A stretch of 64,000 nucleotides of DNA, from NCBI GenBank assembly GCA_020631735.1, contig CM036223.1, forward strand, positions 9,462,191 through 9,526,190, written 5' to 3'. Under the pieces are notes generated by a model. The model saw nothing but the letters and a program-made list of their open reading frames with translations, did no database searches and was not told where the DNA came from. The DNA comes from Saccharum officinarum. Taxonomy: Eukaryota > Streptophyta > Magnoliopsida > Poales > Poaceae. Made by a program: the position numbers and the translations under genes. Numbering within the stretch: the stretch's first letter is position 1; each line of letters opens with the position of its first letter. Shown here in pieces: positions 48,117-60,787 of the stretch.

Positions 48117-51100
48117 TGTCGCACCCGGTTTTCTAAAGAATAAAACCAGGCTCATCATATGTGTGCCCAGGAAGTCCACACATACAACAACAGAATGAAA
48201 GATATCAAAAACAATATTATTTAATAGCGTATACATAGTTGTATCAACACTTACATCAGAGTTTCGCGAAACGGTAACTAATTCTTCAGGCTCCAACCTT
48301 CACAGGGACGGTTGACTGGTGGCTCCGTATGCCAAGCACTTCTGAAAACTCCACTACACCTTCATCCTTCTTCTAAGTAGCACCTTACTACACACTGGAG
48401 TGTGGGGAAATAGCAAGAGTGAGCACATGTCGTACTCAGCAAATATAACATGGGATTATGAAGCTCAAAAGGATGACACTGGTTTACTGCGATTAGCATT
48501 TTAATAAGTCACAATTTTAGCATTAAGTAGCAACAAGTTATGCTTAAGCCCCAAAGATACCACATGATTATTAATATGAGTAATAATCATCATCAATACC
48601 ATCATCGTTCTCATCTTCAACATTCTCATCATCATCGTTCTCATCATCATCATTCTCATCATCTAGTGAACATTCTCATCTTCAACATTCTCATCGTCCC
48701 GTGAGCAACTATTCCGTGAGTTTTCCAGGCTGCTCATGACCATGAGCACGGCTGATATATCAGTTTTACACTCTGCAGAGGTTGTACACTTTCACTGTGA
48801 GTCGTGTTGCCCATATGCCCGGGATCGTAACTCCCAAAACACTTCCAAGGTGAGCAGGCAGGGTTCCACTATGAAGTTTTTCAGAAGTTCGTCTAACAAG
48901 TTAGGGCCGTTAGGTTTCGGTGGCAAACAGATATAGAGCCCTCCTTCCCAAATGGCACAATGACTCGCAGCCTATACACATAGGGACAGGAGCCGCACTA
49001 TACCTGATTTGGCAGATCCCTTTTGTGCCCTTTCAGGTAACCTCTAACAAGCTAGAAAAGGTCTTCCAACTTGACCAAAACCAGAGCCATGTAGCCCTCA
49101 CAGTTGTACTATTTTCCTAGCTTTTGCCCCCGGATAAGTCCTTATGGAGGGCCAAGAGCATCATGTATGAAAGCCAATTGCTCTCTCGCCCTATAGTCCA
49201 ATTACCAAAAACCAGTTTCACCATTCATTCCATAGAACCATTACTCATCATTCAGATCATGTGTAGTTAATTTGAGCGCTAGCAAGCTACCCATATGCAT
49301 GTAACCCATAGGTGTCAAGGTAATAAGATAAAAACATCTTGTATATCCTTACGGCAATCAAATTAGACACATGCAGTATGATTAAATGAGTAATAGTGAA
49401 TAGGATAACAAGAATGATCCCATGCTATACTTGCCTTTTATGATTGCTCAAACCTTCTCGTACTTTGCTTCTGGTCATCACCCGCTTATCTTCAGCGCTC
49501 ACAAATGGTTCCCGTTCTACTCATAGCAAGCACCAAGCAGTTCGAGTAACAAATGCGAGCAAACAAGGTAGACTAAGAACAATACACCAATCAAGTAAAA
49601 ACTTGAAAACAACATGTTAAAAGAGAGGCCTCGTTGCTACCGTCACGGGAACGCAAGAAGCATCGCGAATGGAGCTACGATTGAAAAGAAACAACTACCG
49701 AAAGTTTATATTAGAAAAGCCTACACGCTTGATTTATTTGAAGTACCAAAATCATGTGAACAATATTAATCCAGATTAGTCAACATATATTAAATAAAAC
49801 TAATCATCATGTTTTATTTATAAATATGTCTCATATTATTAAACCATTTACTTTGCAAAGGAATAAACACGTGAGAGTATCTCACCGAATTATGAATGAG
49901 ACGTGTTTAAGCCAAATAATTTATAACTTAAAAATATATGAAAAGCTTAATATTAACCGATGTTATTTTTAATTTAGAAAACCATTTGCATAAAGCATTA
50001 ATCCAATTTAATACTTTACTTAATAACATCATATTTACATCTAAAATCAAGTTGAAGCTAACCACATTTTATTATATAGATATTATTACATAATTGAATA
50101 TGCTAGTTAAACATTGTCGTTGCAAAAGAGAGATATATATGAGTTATTACATGTAGCATGATTAATCTAATTAGATTATAATTATAAACATATAAGTGAA
50201 CATTAATCAAATTAATATTTAATTATAAAAGACCGACGTTTACTTTCATTGCTTTTAATAATTATAAAATTGGTCACATGTACACTATTCAATTTAATAT
50301 TTAGCTTTATATAGAAAAACGTGTGATACAAAAAATACTAGAACTACCGCGTAGAGCACACTGACACGAATCTAACACAACTCGAATGGATCAAAGCGGA
50401 ATTAAGATGATTAAATGACGGAATTTACGAACCAGTGGTAAAACGGTAAATATCTCGTCTTCTTCCTTATGGTGAGCTGCACGTACAGAAGATGACCTGC
50501 CGCTCTTTTCTTGTTCAGGTCTTCACGGCTGGCGGGTGGGGGTCCTGAGGCCTCCGACCTTGGCTAGGACTGGCCGGCTTGGCCGCAGCAGCATAGAGCC
50601 ATGCGCGCGTGCACCGAGGTAGGGCAGCGGCGGTTACTCGAGTTCGCCGGCTCGTGGCTCAGCAGCAGGTCAGCCGAGCGCGGGGTGCGGCGAAGTGGCG
50701 TAGGGTCGGCTCCGCATCAGAGGCCACCCGCAAGGAGGAGCGGAGGACGCGCGGACCGAGGGCGCTGTACAAGGGTTGGCCGGAAACCACGAAGAAACTG
50801 GCGTCCATGGTGGAGCTCGCCGGAAAAGAGAGAGATAAATTAGGAACACGATCAAACGAACACGGATTCGAGAAAAGGGAGGCATGACGGCGTAGAGGAG
50901 ATCGAGAGGAACCTTCTGGTGGTGATGGAATTTGCCGGAACGCGACTAACTGACTGAAAAAGCTCGCCGAACCTTCACCGAAAGTTCGCCGGAAACCTAA
51001 CTGGTGCGAACTTCGGCGTCCGATCTGCGTTGATAGGAGTGGCGGCTCGTGAAACGGGCTATACTTCTGGAATCAGCACGATTAGATGAACACCGGCATA

Positions 51101-51640
51101 TATATAGGTCTAGGGTTTGGAATTTTTGGAAACACAAGATATTTTATTATTTTTAGAATTAATTGATTTCGAGATTAAAATAATTACAGAATATCCAGAA
51201 TTACCTTTTAAGCCACGAAAAATAGGCTGGAGCTCAGAAAAATCACCAGAAAAATCCTGGAGACTCTTGGAGGGATAAAGAACTCAACTAAATAGGTTTG
51301 GGCTCATGAAAAGATTATTGAGATGATCGGGGAAAAAGATAAAGCTCAAAGAAAAAGAAATTTAATTCTAGAAAAGGTTGGAAAATTTCTCTGGAGCGAA
51401 AGAAACGCCGTCCTATCGTACTTTGAAACCATTTGCACTCACAAACACCAAAAGCAAGCGTCACATCAAACAATATCCCATCAAATTAATTTGGAAAAGT
51501 TCGAAGATTAAATTTTTTTTCTATATCTAATTGACGCTAACTTAAACTAAACTTAGGAAATTTTATCCAAATATTAAAACATTTATTTTATTTAGTGTTT
51601 CCTATGCACAACCCAAAATTGGAAATTTTGGGGTGTGACA
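48117..51640 (-). repeat. Element B 3' LTR (left, 3,524 bp)
   Basis: The partner LTR, beginning TGTCGCACCCGG on the plus strand (a T-to-C... C-to-G type change relative to TGTCACACC in the right LTR). The simple repeat is at 48596-48700, the conserved core at 48728-49011 and the TATA-like run at 51099-51106. Confidence 0.93.
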
Positions 51641-51655
51641 ATTCTACCCCACTTA
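51641..51655 (-). promoter_or_regulatory. Element B polypurine tract
   Basis: The minus strand reads TTAAGTGGGGTAGAAT against the 3' LTR, nearly the same as the tract in element A. Confidence 0.8.
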
Positions 51656-51659
51656 ACAA

Positions 51660-51678
51660 GAATCTTGTCCCAAGATTC
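51660..51678 (-). other. Hairpin beside the polypurine tract of element B
   Basis: GAATCTTG and CAAGATTC form a perfect 8-bp stem with a 3-base loop, about five bases from the polypurine tract, as in element A. Confidence 0.55.
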
Positions 51679-52957
51679 GAACAGACTAGGGAGAAAGATA
51701 AAACCGACCAATAAGATTATTTTGAGACTTTTTGACAAGTTCGTATATAAGTGTCGAGAATTATCAAAGATTGACAAGAGAACATTGAATTGATCATTAA
51801 GATTGATTCGAGTTAATGATAGAAGGTCAAAGGATTGAAGGTCAACATAGGTGGAAAGGAAGATCAAAGGAGGTTGAAAAGATAGATCACGGTTGATCAA
51901 CGATTCTTCACTTTATAAGGTGTAAAAACAAGGATGGAGATTAGCGAGAGATGACATAAGAGATAAAGATAGATCTTAAGGTACTCACAACTCCTGGATT
52001 CAAGATTTATGAGATATCACGAAAAAATGACAGATTAGCATTGGTTGAAGAAGGCTAAAGACTAGGTTTCCGTTTTACCATTCAAGGAGACCAGTGAGAA
52101 GGATAAATTGATCTTCAAGTCTTTGTAGTTCCTTGAACTAGGATTTATAAGATGTAAGTACAAGGGTCAAAAGTTGTCAAACGATGATAAGAAAAAGTAA
52201 AGATTGATGGCAAGAAGGTGAGACTGATTAAGAGGCAAGGACTAGCAAAAGATGATATTATGATAGTGATTGGTCTTTGGATCTTCTTGTCTCGTGACTT
52301 GAGATTGATGACGGTGGCGAACGCTATCCCACTTAACAAAGATCTTGTTCCACCTGGCGATGTCATTGAAGGCAACACTTTCTTGAAGGCTTGCTACTGT
52401 TGATGCGTCCATTATGTGTTTATCCTCCATTGGGTTGAGATAAAGGAGTAAGCATAGAAACCAAGGCAAGGTCGGTGTAAGAGAAAAATGGCAAGAATTA
52501 GGATTGATCGAAGGTTAGGTAGGTCAAGAGAGGATACTACCCCACTTTAACATAGATTGAGCTAATTCTCAAGATGATTCCATGCCTCCTTTGGAACACA
52601 AGAACAGAGACGACACTCAGGCATCACACCAAACAAGACAAGCACACAACACAATCATCAACACTACATGTGCTTCTTCAACAATGGTGGTCATCCTACA
52701 TGGCAGATTATAGATGATAAAGAGGCCATCGAACTTTTGAACAAGGTGGAATCCGAATTTTTTTAAAACAACAAAACAAAAACCAATAGGGATAAGCAGA
52801 AATAGCTCAAAGGAAGCTATTCAAAGAGGGGATAAGTGGACAAGGAATGAGAAATAGTCAATTCAAAGCACAAGGTTGCAGAAAAAATAGTTTTATAACA
52901 AAATAACCTTTAGAAAGCGACCAGTGCTAATTAGGCATACGACCTATAGTCAACACT

Positions 52958-52969
52958 GCTCTGATACCA
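52958..52969 (-). promoter_or_regulatory. Element B primer-binding site (tRNA-iMet)
   Basis: The minus strand reads TGGTATCAGAGC, a perfect match to the plant initiator-Met primer site, three bases inside the 5' LTR. Confidence 0.92.
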
Positions 52970-54526
52970 CTCTGTCACACCTGGTTTTCTAAAGAATAAA
53001 ACCAGGCTCGTCATATGTGTGCCCAGGAAGTCCACACATACAACAACAGAATGAAAGATATCAAAAACAATGTTATTTAATAGCATATACATAGTTGTAT
53101 CAACACTTACATCAAAGTTTCGCGGAACGGTAACAAATTCTTCAGGCTCCAACCTTCACAGGGACGGTTGACTGGTGGCTCCGTATGCCAAGCACTTATG
53201 AAAACTCCACTACACCTTCATCCTTCTTCTAAGTAGCACCTTACTACATACTGGAGTGTGGGGAAATAGCAAGAGTGAGCACATGTCGTACTCAGCAAAT
53301 ATAACATGGGGTTATGAAGCCCAAAAGAATGACACTGGTTTACTGCGATTAGCATTTTAATAAGTCACAATTTTAGCATTAAGTAGCAACAAGTTATGCT
53401 TAAGCCCCAAAGATACCACATGATTATTAATGTGAGTAATAACCATCATCAATACTATCATCGTTCTCATCATCATCATTCTCATCATCATCATTCTCAT
53501 CATCTAGTGAACATTCTCATCTTCAACATTCTCATCGTCCGGTGAGCAACTATTCTGTGAGTTTTTCGGGCCGCTCGTGACCGTGAGCACGGCTGATATA
53601 TCAGTTTTACACTCTGCAGAGGTTGTACACTTTCACTGTGAGCCGTGTTGCTCATATGCCCGAGATTGTGACTCCCAAAACACTTCCAAGGTGAGCAGGC
53701 AGGGTTCCACTATGAAGTTTTTCAGAAGTTCATCTAACAAGTTAGGGACGCTAGGTTTCGGTGGCAAACAGATGTAGAGCCCTCCTTCCCAAATGGCACA
53801 ATGACTCACAGCCTATACACATAGGGACAGGAGCCGCACTATACCTGATTTGGCATATCCCTTTTGCGCCCTTTCGGGTAACCTCTAACAAGCTAGAAAA
53901 GGTCTTCCTACTTGACCAAAACTAGAGCCATGTAGCCCTCACAGTTGTACTGTTTTCCTAGCTTTTGCCCCCGGATAAGTCCTTATGGAGGGCCAAGAGC
54001 ATCATGTATGAAAGCCAATTGCTCTCTCGCCTTATAGTCCAATTACCAAAAACCAGTTTCACCATTCATTCCATAGAACCATTACTCATTATTCAGATCA
54101 TGTGTAGTTAATTTGAGCGCTAGCAAGCTACCCATATGCATGTAACCCATAGGTGTCAAGGTAATAAGATAAAAACATCTAGTATATCCTTACGGCAATC
54201 AAATTAGACACATGCAGCATGATTAAATGATTAATAGTGAATAGGACAACAATGATGATCCCATGCTATACTTGCCTTTTATGATTGCTCAAACCTTCTC
54301 GTACTTTGCTTCTAGTCATCACCCGCTTATCTTCAGCGCTCACAAATGGTTCCCGTTCTACTCGTAGCAAGCACCAAGCAGTTTGAGTAACAAATGCGAG
54401 CAAACAAGGTAGACTAAGAACAATACACCAATCAATAAAAACTTGAAAACGGCGTGCTAAAAGAGAGGTCTCATTGCTACCGTCACGGGAACGCAAGAAG
54501 CATCGCGAATGGAGCTACGATTGAAA

Positions 54527-54586
54527 AGAAACAACTACCGAAAGTTTATATTAGAAAGAAACAACTACCGAAAGTTTATATTAGAA
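54527..54586. repeat. 30-bp tandem duplication in right LTR of B
   Basis: The block containing ACAACTACCGAAAG occurs twice, 30 bp apart (54531 and 54561). The other LTR has one copy, so the duplication arose after insertion or in the parent template. Confidence 0.85.
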
Positions 54587-55913
54587 AAGCCTACACGCTT
54601 GATTTATTTGAAGTACCAAAATCATGTGAACAATATTAATCCAGATTAGTCAACATATATTAAAAAAACTAATCATCATGTTTTATTTATAAACATGTCT
54701 CATATTATTAAACCATTTACTTTGCAAAGGAATAAACACGTGAGAGTATCTCACCGAATTATGAATGAGACGTGTTTAAGCCAAACAATTTATAACTTAA
54801 AAATATATGAAAAGCTGAATATTAACCGATGTTATTTTTAATTTAGAAAACCATTTGCATAAAGCATTAATCCAATTTAATACTTTACTTAATAACATCA
54901 TATTTACATCTAAAATCAAGTTGAAGCTAACCACATTTTATTATATAGATATTATTACATAATTGAATATGCTAGTTAAACATTGTCTTTGCAAAAGAGA
55001 TATATATGAGTATATTACATGTAGCGTGATTAATCTAATTAAATTATAATTGTAAACATATAAGCGAACATTAATCAAATTAATATTTAATTATAAAATA
55101 TCGATGTTTACTTTCATTGCTTTTAATAATTATAAAATTGGTCACATGTACACTAATCAATTTAATATTTAGCTTTATATAGAAAAACGTGTGATACGAA
55201 AAATACTAGAACTACCGCGTAGAGCACATTGACACGAATCTAACACAACTCGGATGGATCAAAACGAAATTAAGATGATTAAATGGCGGAATTTACGAAC
55301 CAGTGGTAAAACGGTAAATATCTCGTCTTCTTTCTTATGGTGAGCTGCACGTACAGAAGATGACCTGCCGTTCTTTTCTTGTTCAGGTCTTCACGGCTGG
55401 CGGGTGGGGGTCCTGAGGCCTCCGGCCTTGGCTAGGACTGGCCGGCTTGGCCGCAGCAGCACAGAGCCATGCGCACGTGCACCGAGGTAGGGCAGCGGCG
55501 GTTACTCGAGTTCGCCGGCTCGTGGCTCAGCAGCGGGTCAGCCGAGCGCGGGGTGCGGCGAAGTGGCGCAGGGTCGGCTCCGCATTAGAGGCTACCCGCA
55601 CGGGGGAGCGGAGGACGCGCGGACCGAGGGCACTGTACAAGGGTTGGCCGGAAACCACGAAGAAACTGGCGTCCATGGTGGAGTTCGCCGGAAAAGAGAG
55701 AGATAAATTAGGAACACGATCAAACGAACACGGATTCGAGAAAAGGGAGGCATGACGGCGTAGAGGAGATCGAGGGGAACCTTCTGGTGGTGACGGAATC
55801 CCGCCGGAAACCTAACTGGTGTGAACTTCGGCGTCCGATCTGCGTTGATAGGAGTGGCGGCTCGCGAAACGGGTTGTACTTCTGGAATCAGCACGATTAG
55901 ATGAGCACCGGCA

Positions 55914-55921
55914 TATATATA
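55914..55921 (-). promoter_or_regulatory. Candidate TATA box of element B 5' LTR
   Basis: An alternating TATATATA lies just upstream, in transcript direction, of the GC-rich leader. The same run is at 51099-51106 in the 3' LTR. Confidence 0.5.
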
Positions 55922-56453
55922 GGTCTAGGGTTTGGAATTTTTGGAAACACGAGATATTTTATTATTTTTAGAATTAATTAATTTCAGGATTAAAATAATT
56001 ATAGAATATCCAGAATTACCTTTTAAGCCGCGAAAATAGCCTGGAGCTCAGAAAAATCACCAGAAAAATCCTGGAGACTGTTGGAGGGATAAAGAACTCA
56101 ACTAAGTGGGTTTGGGCTCATGAAAAGATTATTGAGATGATCGGGGAAAAAGATAAAGCTCAAAGAAAAAGGAATTTAATTCCAGAAAAGGTTAGAAAAT
56201 TTCTCGGGGCGAAAGAAACGCCGTCCTATCGTACTTTGAAACCATTTGCACTCACAAACACTAAAAGCAAGTGTCACATCAAACAATATCCCGTCAAATT
56301 AATTTGGAAAAGTTCGAAGATTAAATTTTTTTTCTATATCTAATTGACGCTAACTTAAACTAAACTTAGGAAATTTTATTAAAAAATTAAAACATTTATT
56401 TTATTTAGTGTTTCCTATGCACAACCCAAAATTGGAAATTTTGGGGTGTGACA

Positions 56454-56458
56454 GAAGT
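56454..56458. repeat. Target-site duplication of B, right copy (GAAGT)
   Basis: Exact second copy after the LTR end GGGTGTGACA. Confidence 0.95.
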
Positions 56459-57492
56459 GTTTGACATCTTCAAGACATTTCTCACTAGAGTTCACAATGA
56501 GTTTGAGATTAGAATCAAGAAAGTGAGAAGTGACAATGAAAGTGAGTTCAAGAATACAAGAATCGAAGAACTTTGTGATCACTATGGCATTGGACATCAA
56601 TTCTCGGCCAAGTACATTCCACAATCAAATGGCCTAGTTGAGAGAAAGAATAGAACATTACTTGATATGGCTAGATCAATGTTTCATGAGTACAATGTGA
56701 GTCAATCATTTTGGGATGAAGCAATCAATACCGCTTGCTACTACATCAATAGACTATATTGTCATTCATTGCTAGAGAAGACCCCATATGAGCTACTTCA
56801 TGGAAGAAAGCCCAATATTTCTTACTTTATGGTGTTTGGTTGCAAATGCTATATCTTGAAGAAGGGCACTAGATTGGGAAAGTTTGACAAGAGATGTGAT
56901 GAGGGGTTCCAACTTGGTTATTCAACTACAAGCAAAGCTTATAGAGTTTAGAACAACTCAAGTGGCATTCTAGAAGAAGTCCATGATGTGCAATTTAATG
57001 AAACCAATAGGTCACAAGATGAAGAAGAGAATCTAGATGATGTTGGTGGAACTCAATTGATAGAAGCAATGAAGAATATGGACATTGGGGACATTAGAGC
57101 AAAGTAAGTAATTGATATTCAAGATGATGATAAAGATCAAATGCTCAATTCTCCATTCAAGCTAGCTAGTGACTCTCAAGTGCAAGATCATGGTGCTAGT
57201 TCATCTCATCGAGATACATTAAGTGATCAACCTAGCTCAAGCAATCAAGTGCAAGTACTCCAACCACAACATGTTACAAGAGATCACCCCATTGATAGTG
57301 TTATTGGTGATATTAGAAGTGGTGTGCAAATAAGATCAAGATTGGCTATGTTTTGTGAGCACGCATCATTTGTGTCAACCTTAGAACCAAAGAAAATAGA
57401 AGAAGCTTTGAGGGATACCGATTGGATCATGGCTATGCAAGAAGAACTTAATAATTTCACAAGAAATGATGTTTGAGAATTGGTAGAAAAGG
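56454..57492 (+). pseudogene. Element C integrase C-terminal half and linker to RT
   Basis: After the right target copy of B, the frame continues E-V-F-D-I-F-K. The second and third catalytic residues are in R-S-D-N-E-S-E-F and L-V-E-R-K-N-R. The core is open to a stop at 56949-56951. The Ser/Gln-rich linker follows, with stops at about 57103 and 57474-57476. A one-base insertion in the A run at about 57486-57490 shifts the frame before RT. Read with the 47377-48116 piece, it makes one integrase of ordinary length. Confidence 0.9.
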
Positions 57493-58338
57493 TCAAATGA
57501 CTATAATGTGATTGAAACCAAGTGGGTGTTCAAAAACAAGCAAGATCAAGATGGCATTGTGGTGAGAAATAAAGCAAGACTAGTTGCTCAAGGTTACACT
57601 CAAGTAGAAGGTCTTGACTATGATGAGACATATGCTCCCGTGGCAAGATTGGAGGCAATAAGGATTCTATTGGCTTATGCTTGTGCACACAACATCAAAC
57701 TATATCAAATGGATGTCAAAAGTGCATTTCTCAATGGAATCATCAATGAGTTAGTCTTTGTTGAGCAACCTCTTGGATTTGAAGATGACAAGAAACCCAA
57801 CCATGTGTACAAGTTGAAGAAGGCTTTATATGGCTTAAAGCAAGCACCTAGAGCATGGTATGAGAGGCTAAGGGATTTCCTTTTCTCTAAGGGATTCAAG
57901 ATGGGCAAGGTTGATACAACTCTATTCACCAAGAAGATTGAGAATGATCTATTCATAGTGCAAATATATGTTGATGACATCATCTTTGGATCAACCGATC
58001 AAGCTTATTGTGAAGAATTTGGTGCTATGATGGCCAAAGAGTTTGAAATGTCTATGATTGGTGAACTTAGCTACTTCCTTGGTCTCCAAGTCAAGCAATT
58101 AAAGAATGGAACATTTGTGAGTCAAGGGAAATACATAAGGGACATGTTGAAGAAGTTTGGAATGCAAGATGCAAAGCCAATTTCAACTCCAATAGGTACA
58201 AATGGCAATTTGGATAGTGATCTTGATGGCAAAATGGTGAATCAAAAGGAATATCGGTCTTTGATTGAAAGTCTACTCTATGTCACCGCATCAAGGCCGG
58301 ATGTCATGTTTAGTGTTTGTATGTGTGCTAGATATTAA
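57493..58338 (+). pseudogene. Element C reverse transcriptase
   Basis: A 276-codon open stretch (ATG-led part 57508-58338) covers most of the Copia RT: R-L-V-A-Q-G-Y-T-Q near the start, M-D-V-K-S-A-F-L-N-G with the first catalytic Asp, L-Y-G-L-K-Q-A-P-R-A-W-Y, and the polymerase motif Y-V-D-D-I-I-F-G at about 57967. A TAA at 58336-58338 ends the open part; RNase H continues in the same frame. The ATG is not a real start, since RT is translated as part of a polyprotein. Confidence 0.92.
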
Positions 58339-58920
58339 GCCTCACCTAGAGAGAGTCATCTCACGGCCGCAAAGAGAACATTGAGGTACTTGAAGTAAAC
58401 AAGAGATGTTGGACTATGGTATCCCAAGGGGTCAAAGTTTAAATTGATTGGATATTCGGACTCCGACTATGGGGGTTGCAAGATCAATAGAAAGAGCACA
58501 AGTGGCACATGTTAATTATTTGGAAGATCACTTGTGTCATGGTCCTCAAAGAAACAAAATAGTGTGGCAATCTCTACCGCCGAAGCCGAATATATGAGTG
58601 CGGGGAGTTGTTGTGCACAATTGCTATGGATGAAATCAACTTTGAAGGATTATGGCCTCAACTTCATGAATGTGCCATTGCTATGAGATAATGAAAGTGC
58701 AATCAAGATGACACAAAACCCGGTTTAACATGGAAGAACAAAGCATATTGACATAAGGCATCATTTCATTAGAGAACATCAACAAAAGGGAGATATTGCC
58801 ATTGAAAGTGTTGGCACCGATGATCAACTTGCCGATATTCTCACCAAGCCACTTGACGAAAAGAGGTTTTGTAAGCTAAGGAATGAATTGAACATTCTTG
58901 ATTTCTCAAACATGAGTTGA
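58339..58920 (+). pseudogene. Element C RNase H, with several stops
   Basis: In the RT frame the sequence reads through T-L-R-Y-L-K, the catalytic region Y-S-D-S-D-Y-G-G, T-A-E-A-E-Y-M and the terminal A-D-I-L-T-K-P-L motif to a natural-looking stop at 58918-58920. Internal stops replace expected residues near 58396, 58513, 58684 and 58726. Most can be explained by one C-to-T or G-to-A change. Confidence 0.88.
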
Positions 58921-60002
58921 ATGCACCCCATCCACTTATTGACATGCCTCTCCTTCGACATTGCAAGGTAAAGTTGATTGACATGTCATTCATCCTATGC
59001 TAAGGACTTGCTAGAGCATGTAGACATAATAAGTGGTATGCATGAGCATTCATGATAAATCAAATGAATTTGATGGATATATGTTACCACTATTGCTTCT
59101 ATGCTTGTTTTGATCTAGTGGTGGCATATGACATGTTTGTGAGCTTGCAAACCTAGTGTTGAATCTAGAAGATTTGCTATACGTGTTTAATTCAACATAT
59201 GCAAGATAACCCTTATTATGAGGTGTGAAGAAGTTTGTCTTTGGTTCAAATCGAATTAAATATCTTTGGCAAGTGTCCTAGGTTGAACCAAATTTGATAA
59301 ATTTTAATCTACTCCATCAAATATTGTTTTTCTCTCCACAATTTGATCCTATTTTTGGGTAAGTTGTTGACAAAGGGGGAGAGAAAAAGGTGATTCAACA
59401 TGTAAAGGGGTAAATAAAATTTTGATGCACTCAAGTAGGGGGAGCAAGCTCATAAACAAAGTTATTGCATTTGTTTGTGCATTCTCATATGACTTGCTCA
59501 TTGCACATGTATTTAAATTCAATATACATGCTTGTGTGGTGCAATGATAGTATAGAACTTGAATGATGAAATGATCTACTAGCATGCATAGGAATAGTTT
59601 ACATGTGGTATCTAGACATGCCTTAAACTTTACAAGTGGTCCAAGAACCTTTACTATAATGTTGATCTCATGGGGTTCTTGAGTTGTGATGGATGTCTAG
59701 TTACTTCATGATGCTAAGGATGGTGTAAAAGGCAACTCCGATTGGTATCACGCTTCAAAGGTCCATTTCTTACACCTTAGCATCATTTTGGTAGAATTAC
59801 TCTCTCAACACTTCGATCCATGCATATGTGGAAAGCTTTCAATCCAAACTCTATGCACATATGTAGGGAGAGCTAATGCTACCAAAACCGAGCTTGTGAT
59901 AATTGTCCAAACTTTACTTATGAGCAAAATGATTGGACAAGTATGACAAGTTCAAAACTTTTATTATCAAAATCATCTTTGTGAGGGTTGTCATCAATTA
60001 CC
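58921..60002 (+). other. Element C 3' untranslated region
   Basis: About 1.1 kb without a reading frame between RNase H and the polypurine tract. It contains extra purine tracts at 59372-59390 and 59437-59444. I see no envelope-like ORF, although some SIRE relatives carry one here. Confidence 0.7.
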
Positions 60003-60016
60003 AAAAAGGGGGAGAT
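60003..60016 (+). promoter_or_regulatory. Element C polypurine tract
   Basis: AAAAAGGGGGAGAT directly precedes the 3' LTR. Confidence 0.88.
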
Positions 60017-60787
60017 TGAAAGTCCCTAGTTTGGTTTTGGCTAATTGATGAAACCTAGGACTAACCTTTGTATCTAAGTGGATGATTTAGATAAAGGTGG
60101 TCATTGAATATGAACATGACATTGACTCATGTGACCAAGATGATGAAGACCAAGATGATGCTTGGCTCGATGGACCGGTTGTGAAGGTGAAGGGCAAGTC
60201 GAGGCTTCGAAGCGAAGGACCATGCGATGGTGAAGCTTGAGCAAGACTTGGCACCGACGGACCGATGCAACGGTGAAGAGCAAGTGAAGTCAAGGTCGAT
60301 GGATCGAGACGGTCATGTGATGATATGAAGTGGATCATATCTTTTGGAAAAAACAAAATGGGCTCAAGGCAAAGGTATAACCATAGGGCCATTTTGTTTT
60401 GCACTCAAGACACCATAGAGGGTGTGAGTGGTTTAGGATCGATAGCCGAACTATTAAGAGGGGAAGTCTTATCGGTTATTCAACGCACGGGTGCCACTAG
60501 GTGAATTCATGAAGTGCATTGCATGTAGGGCCTAGTGAGCTAACTGGAAAACCTTCGAAAATGATTATGAAAATGCTAACACACGTGCACAAGGTGGTGA
60601 TCACTTGTTGGTGTTAGCACATTTGCGAAGGAGTTGGAGTTTAAGCGGTAGAGAGGGTTTGGGTCTCTCTCTCCCTCCCGCTGAGCTTGCGAGCGCGGGA
60701 TTCAGGCGTTTTCGAGGAGTTGAAATGCATGTTTTCCACTATGCCGAAAGTCGGAAAAGAAACGGAGGCGAACGGAGGTCACAGAGG

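Larger units (their letters stand above)
51641..52972 (-). other. Element B non-coding interior
   Basis: This 1.3-kb interior has no reading frame with similarity to Gag or Pol on either strand; short ORFs at 51592, 52145 and 52242 show no motif. It holds a PPT at the left end and the PBS at the right end, so it keeps only the signals needed for copying. Confidence 0.85.
48117..56453 (-). mobile_element. Element B: non-autonomous Gypsy-like element with very long LTRs, minus strand
   Basis: The 8.3-kb element is made of two LTRs of about 3.5 kb around a 1,332-bp interior that holds no gag or pol. A perfect tRNA-iMet primer site beside the right LTR and a polypurine tract beside the left LTR set the minus orientation. 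LTR ends, PPT, PPT-side hairpin and a roughly 290-bp LTR core resemble element A. The large-LTR, no-coding design fits the group called LARD-like or non-autonomous Gypsy elements (rice Dasheng is a known analogue in design). It was probably mobilised by proteins of a Tekay-like partner. Confidence 0.92.
52973..56453 (-). repeat. Element B 5' LTR (right, 3,481 bp)
   Basis: Starts TGTCACACCCC on the minus strand and ends GGTGTGACA beside the primer site. It carries a private 30-bp tandem duplication (about 54527-54586) and lacks about 53 bp present in the other LTR (near 55797). A TATA-like run is at 55914-55921. CAT/TCA microsatellite-like sequence lies at 53455-53540 and the conserved core at 53568-53850. 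ORFs in the GC-rich part (55447-55755) are not supported as genes. Confidence 0.93.

Noticed and set aside
48596..48700. Possible CRISPR-like or structured repeat (CTCATCATCATT units)
   Set aside because: It is a simple trinucleotide-type repeat within an LTR of element B, with no spacers.
50601..50887. Arg-rich ORFs in the LTRs of B (also 55447-55755)
   Set aside because: The ends differ between LTR copies, and the region is the GC-rich untranslated leader.
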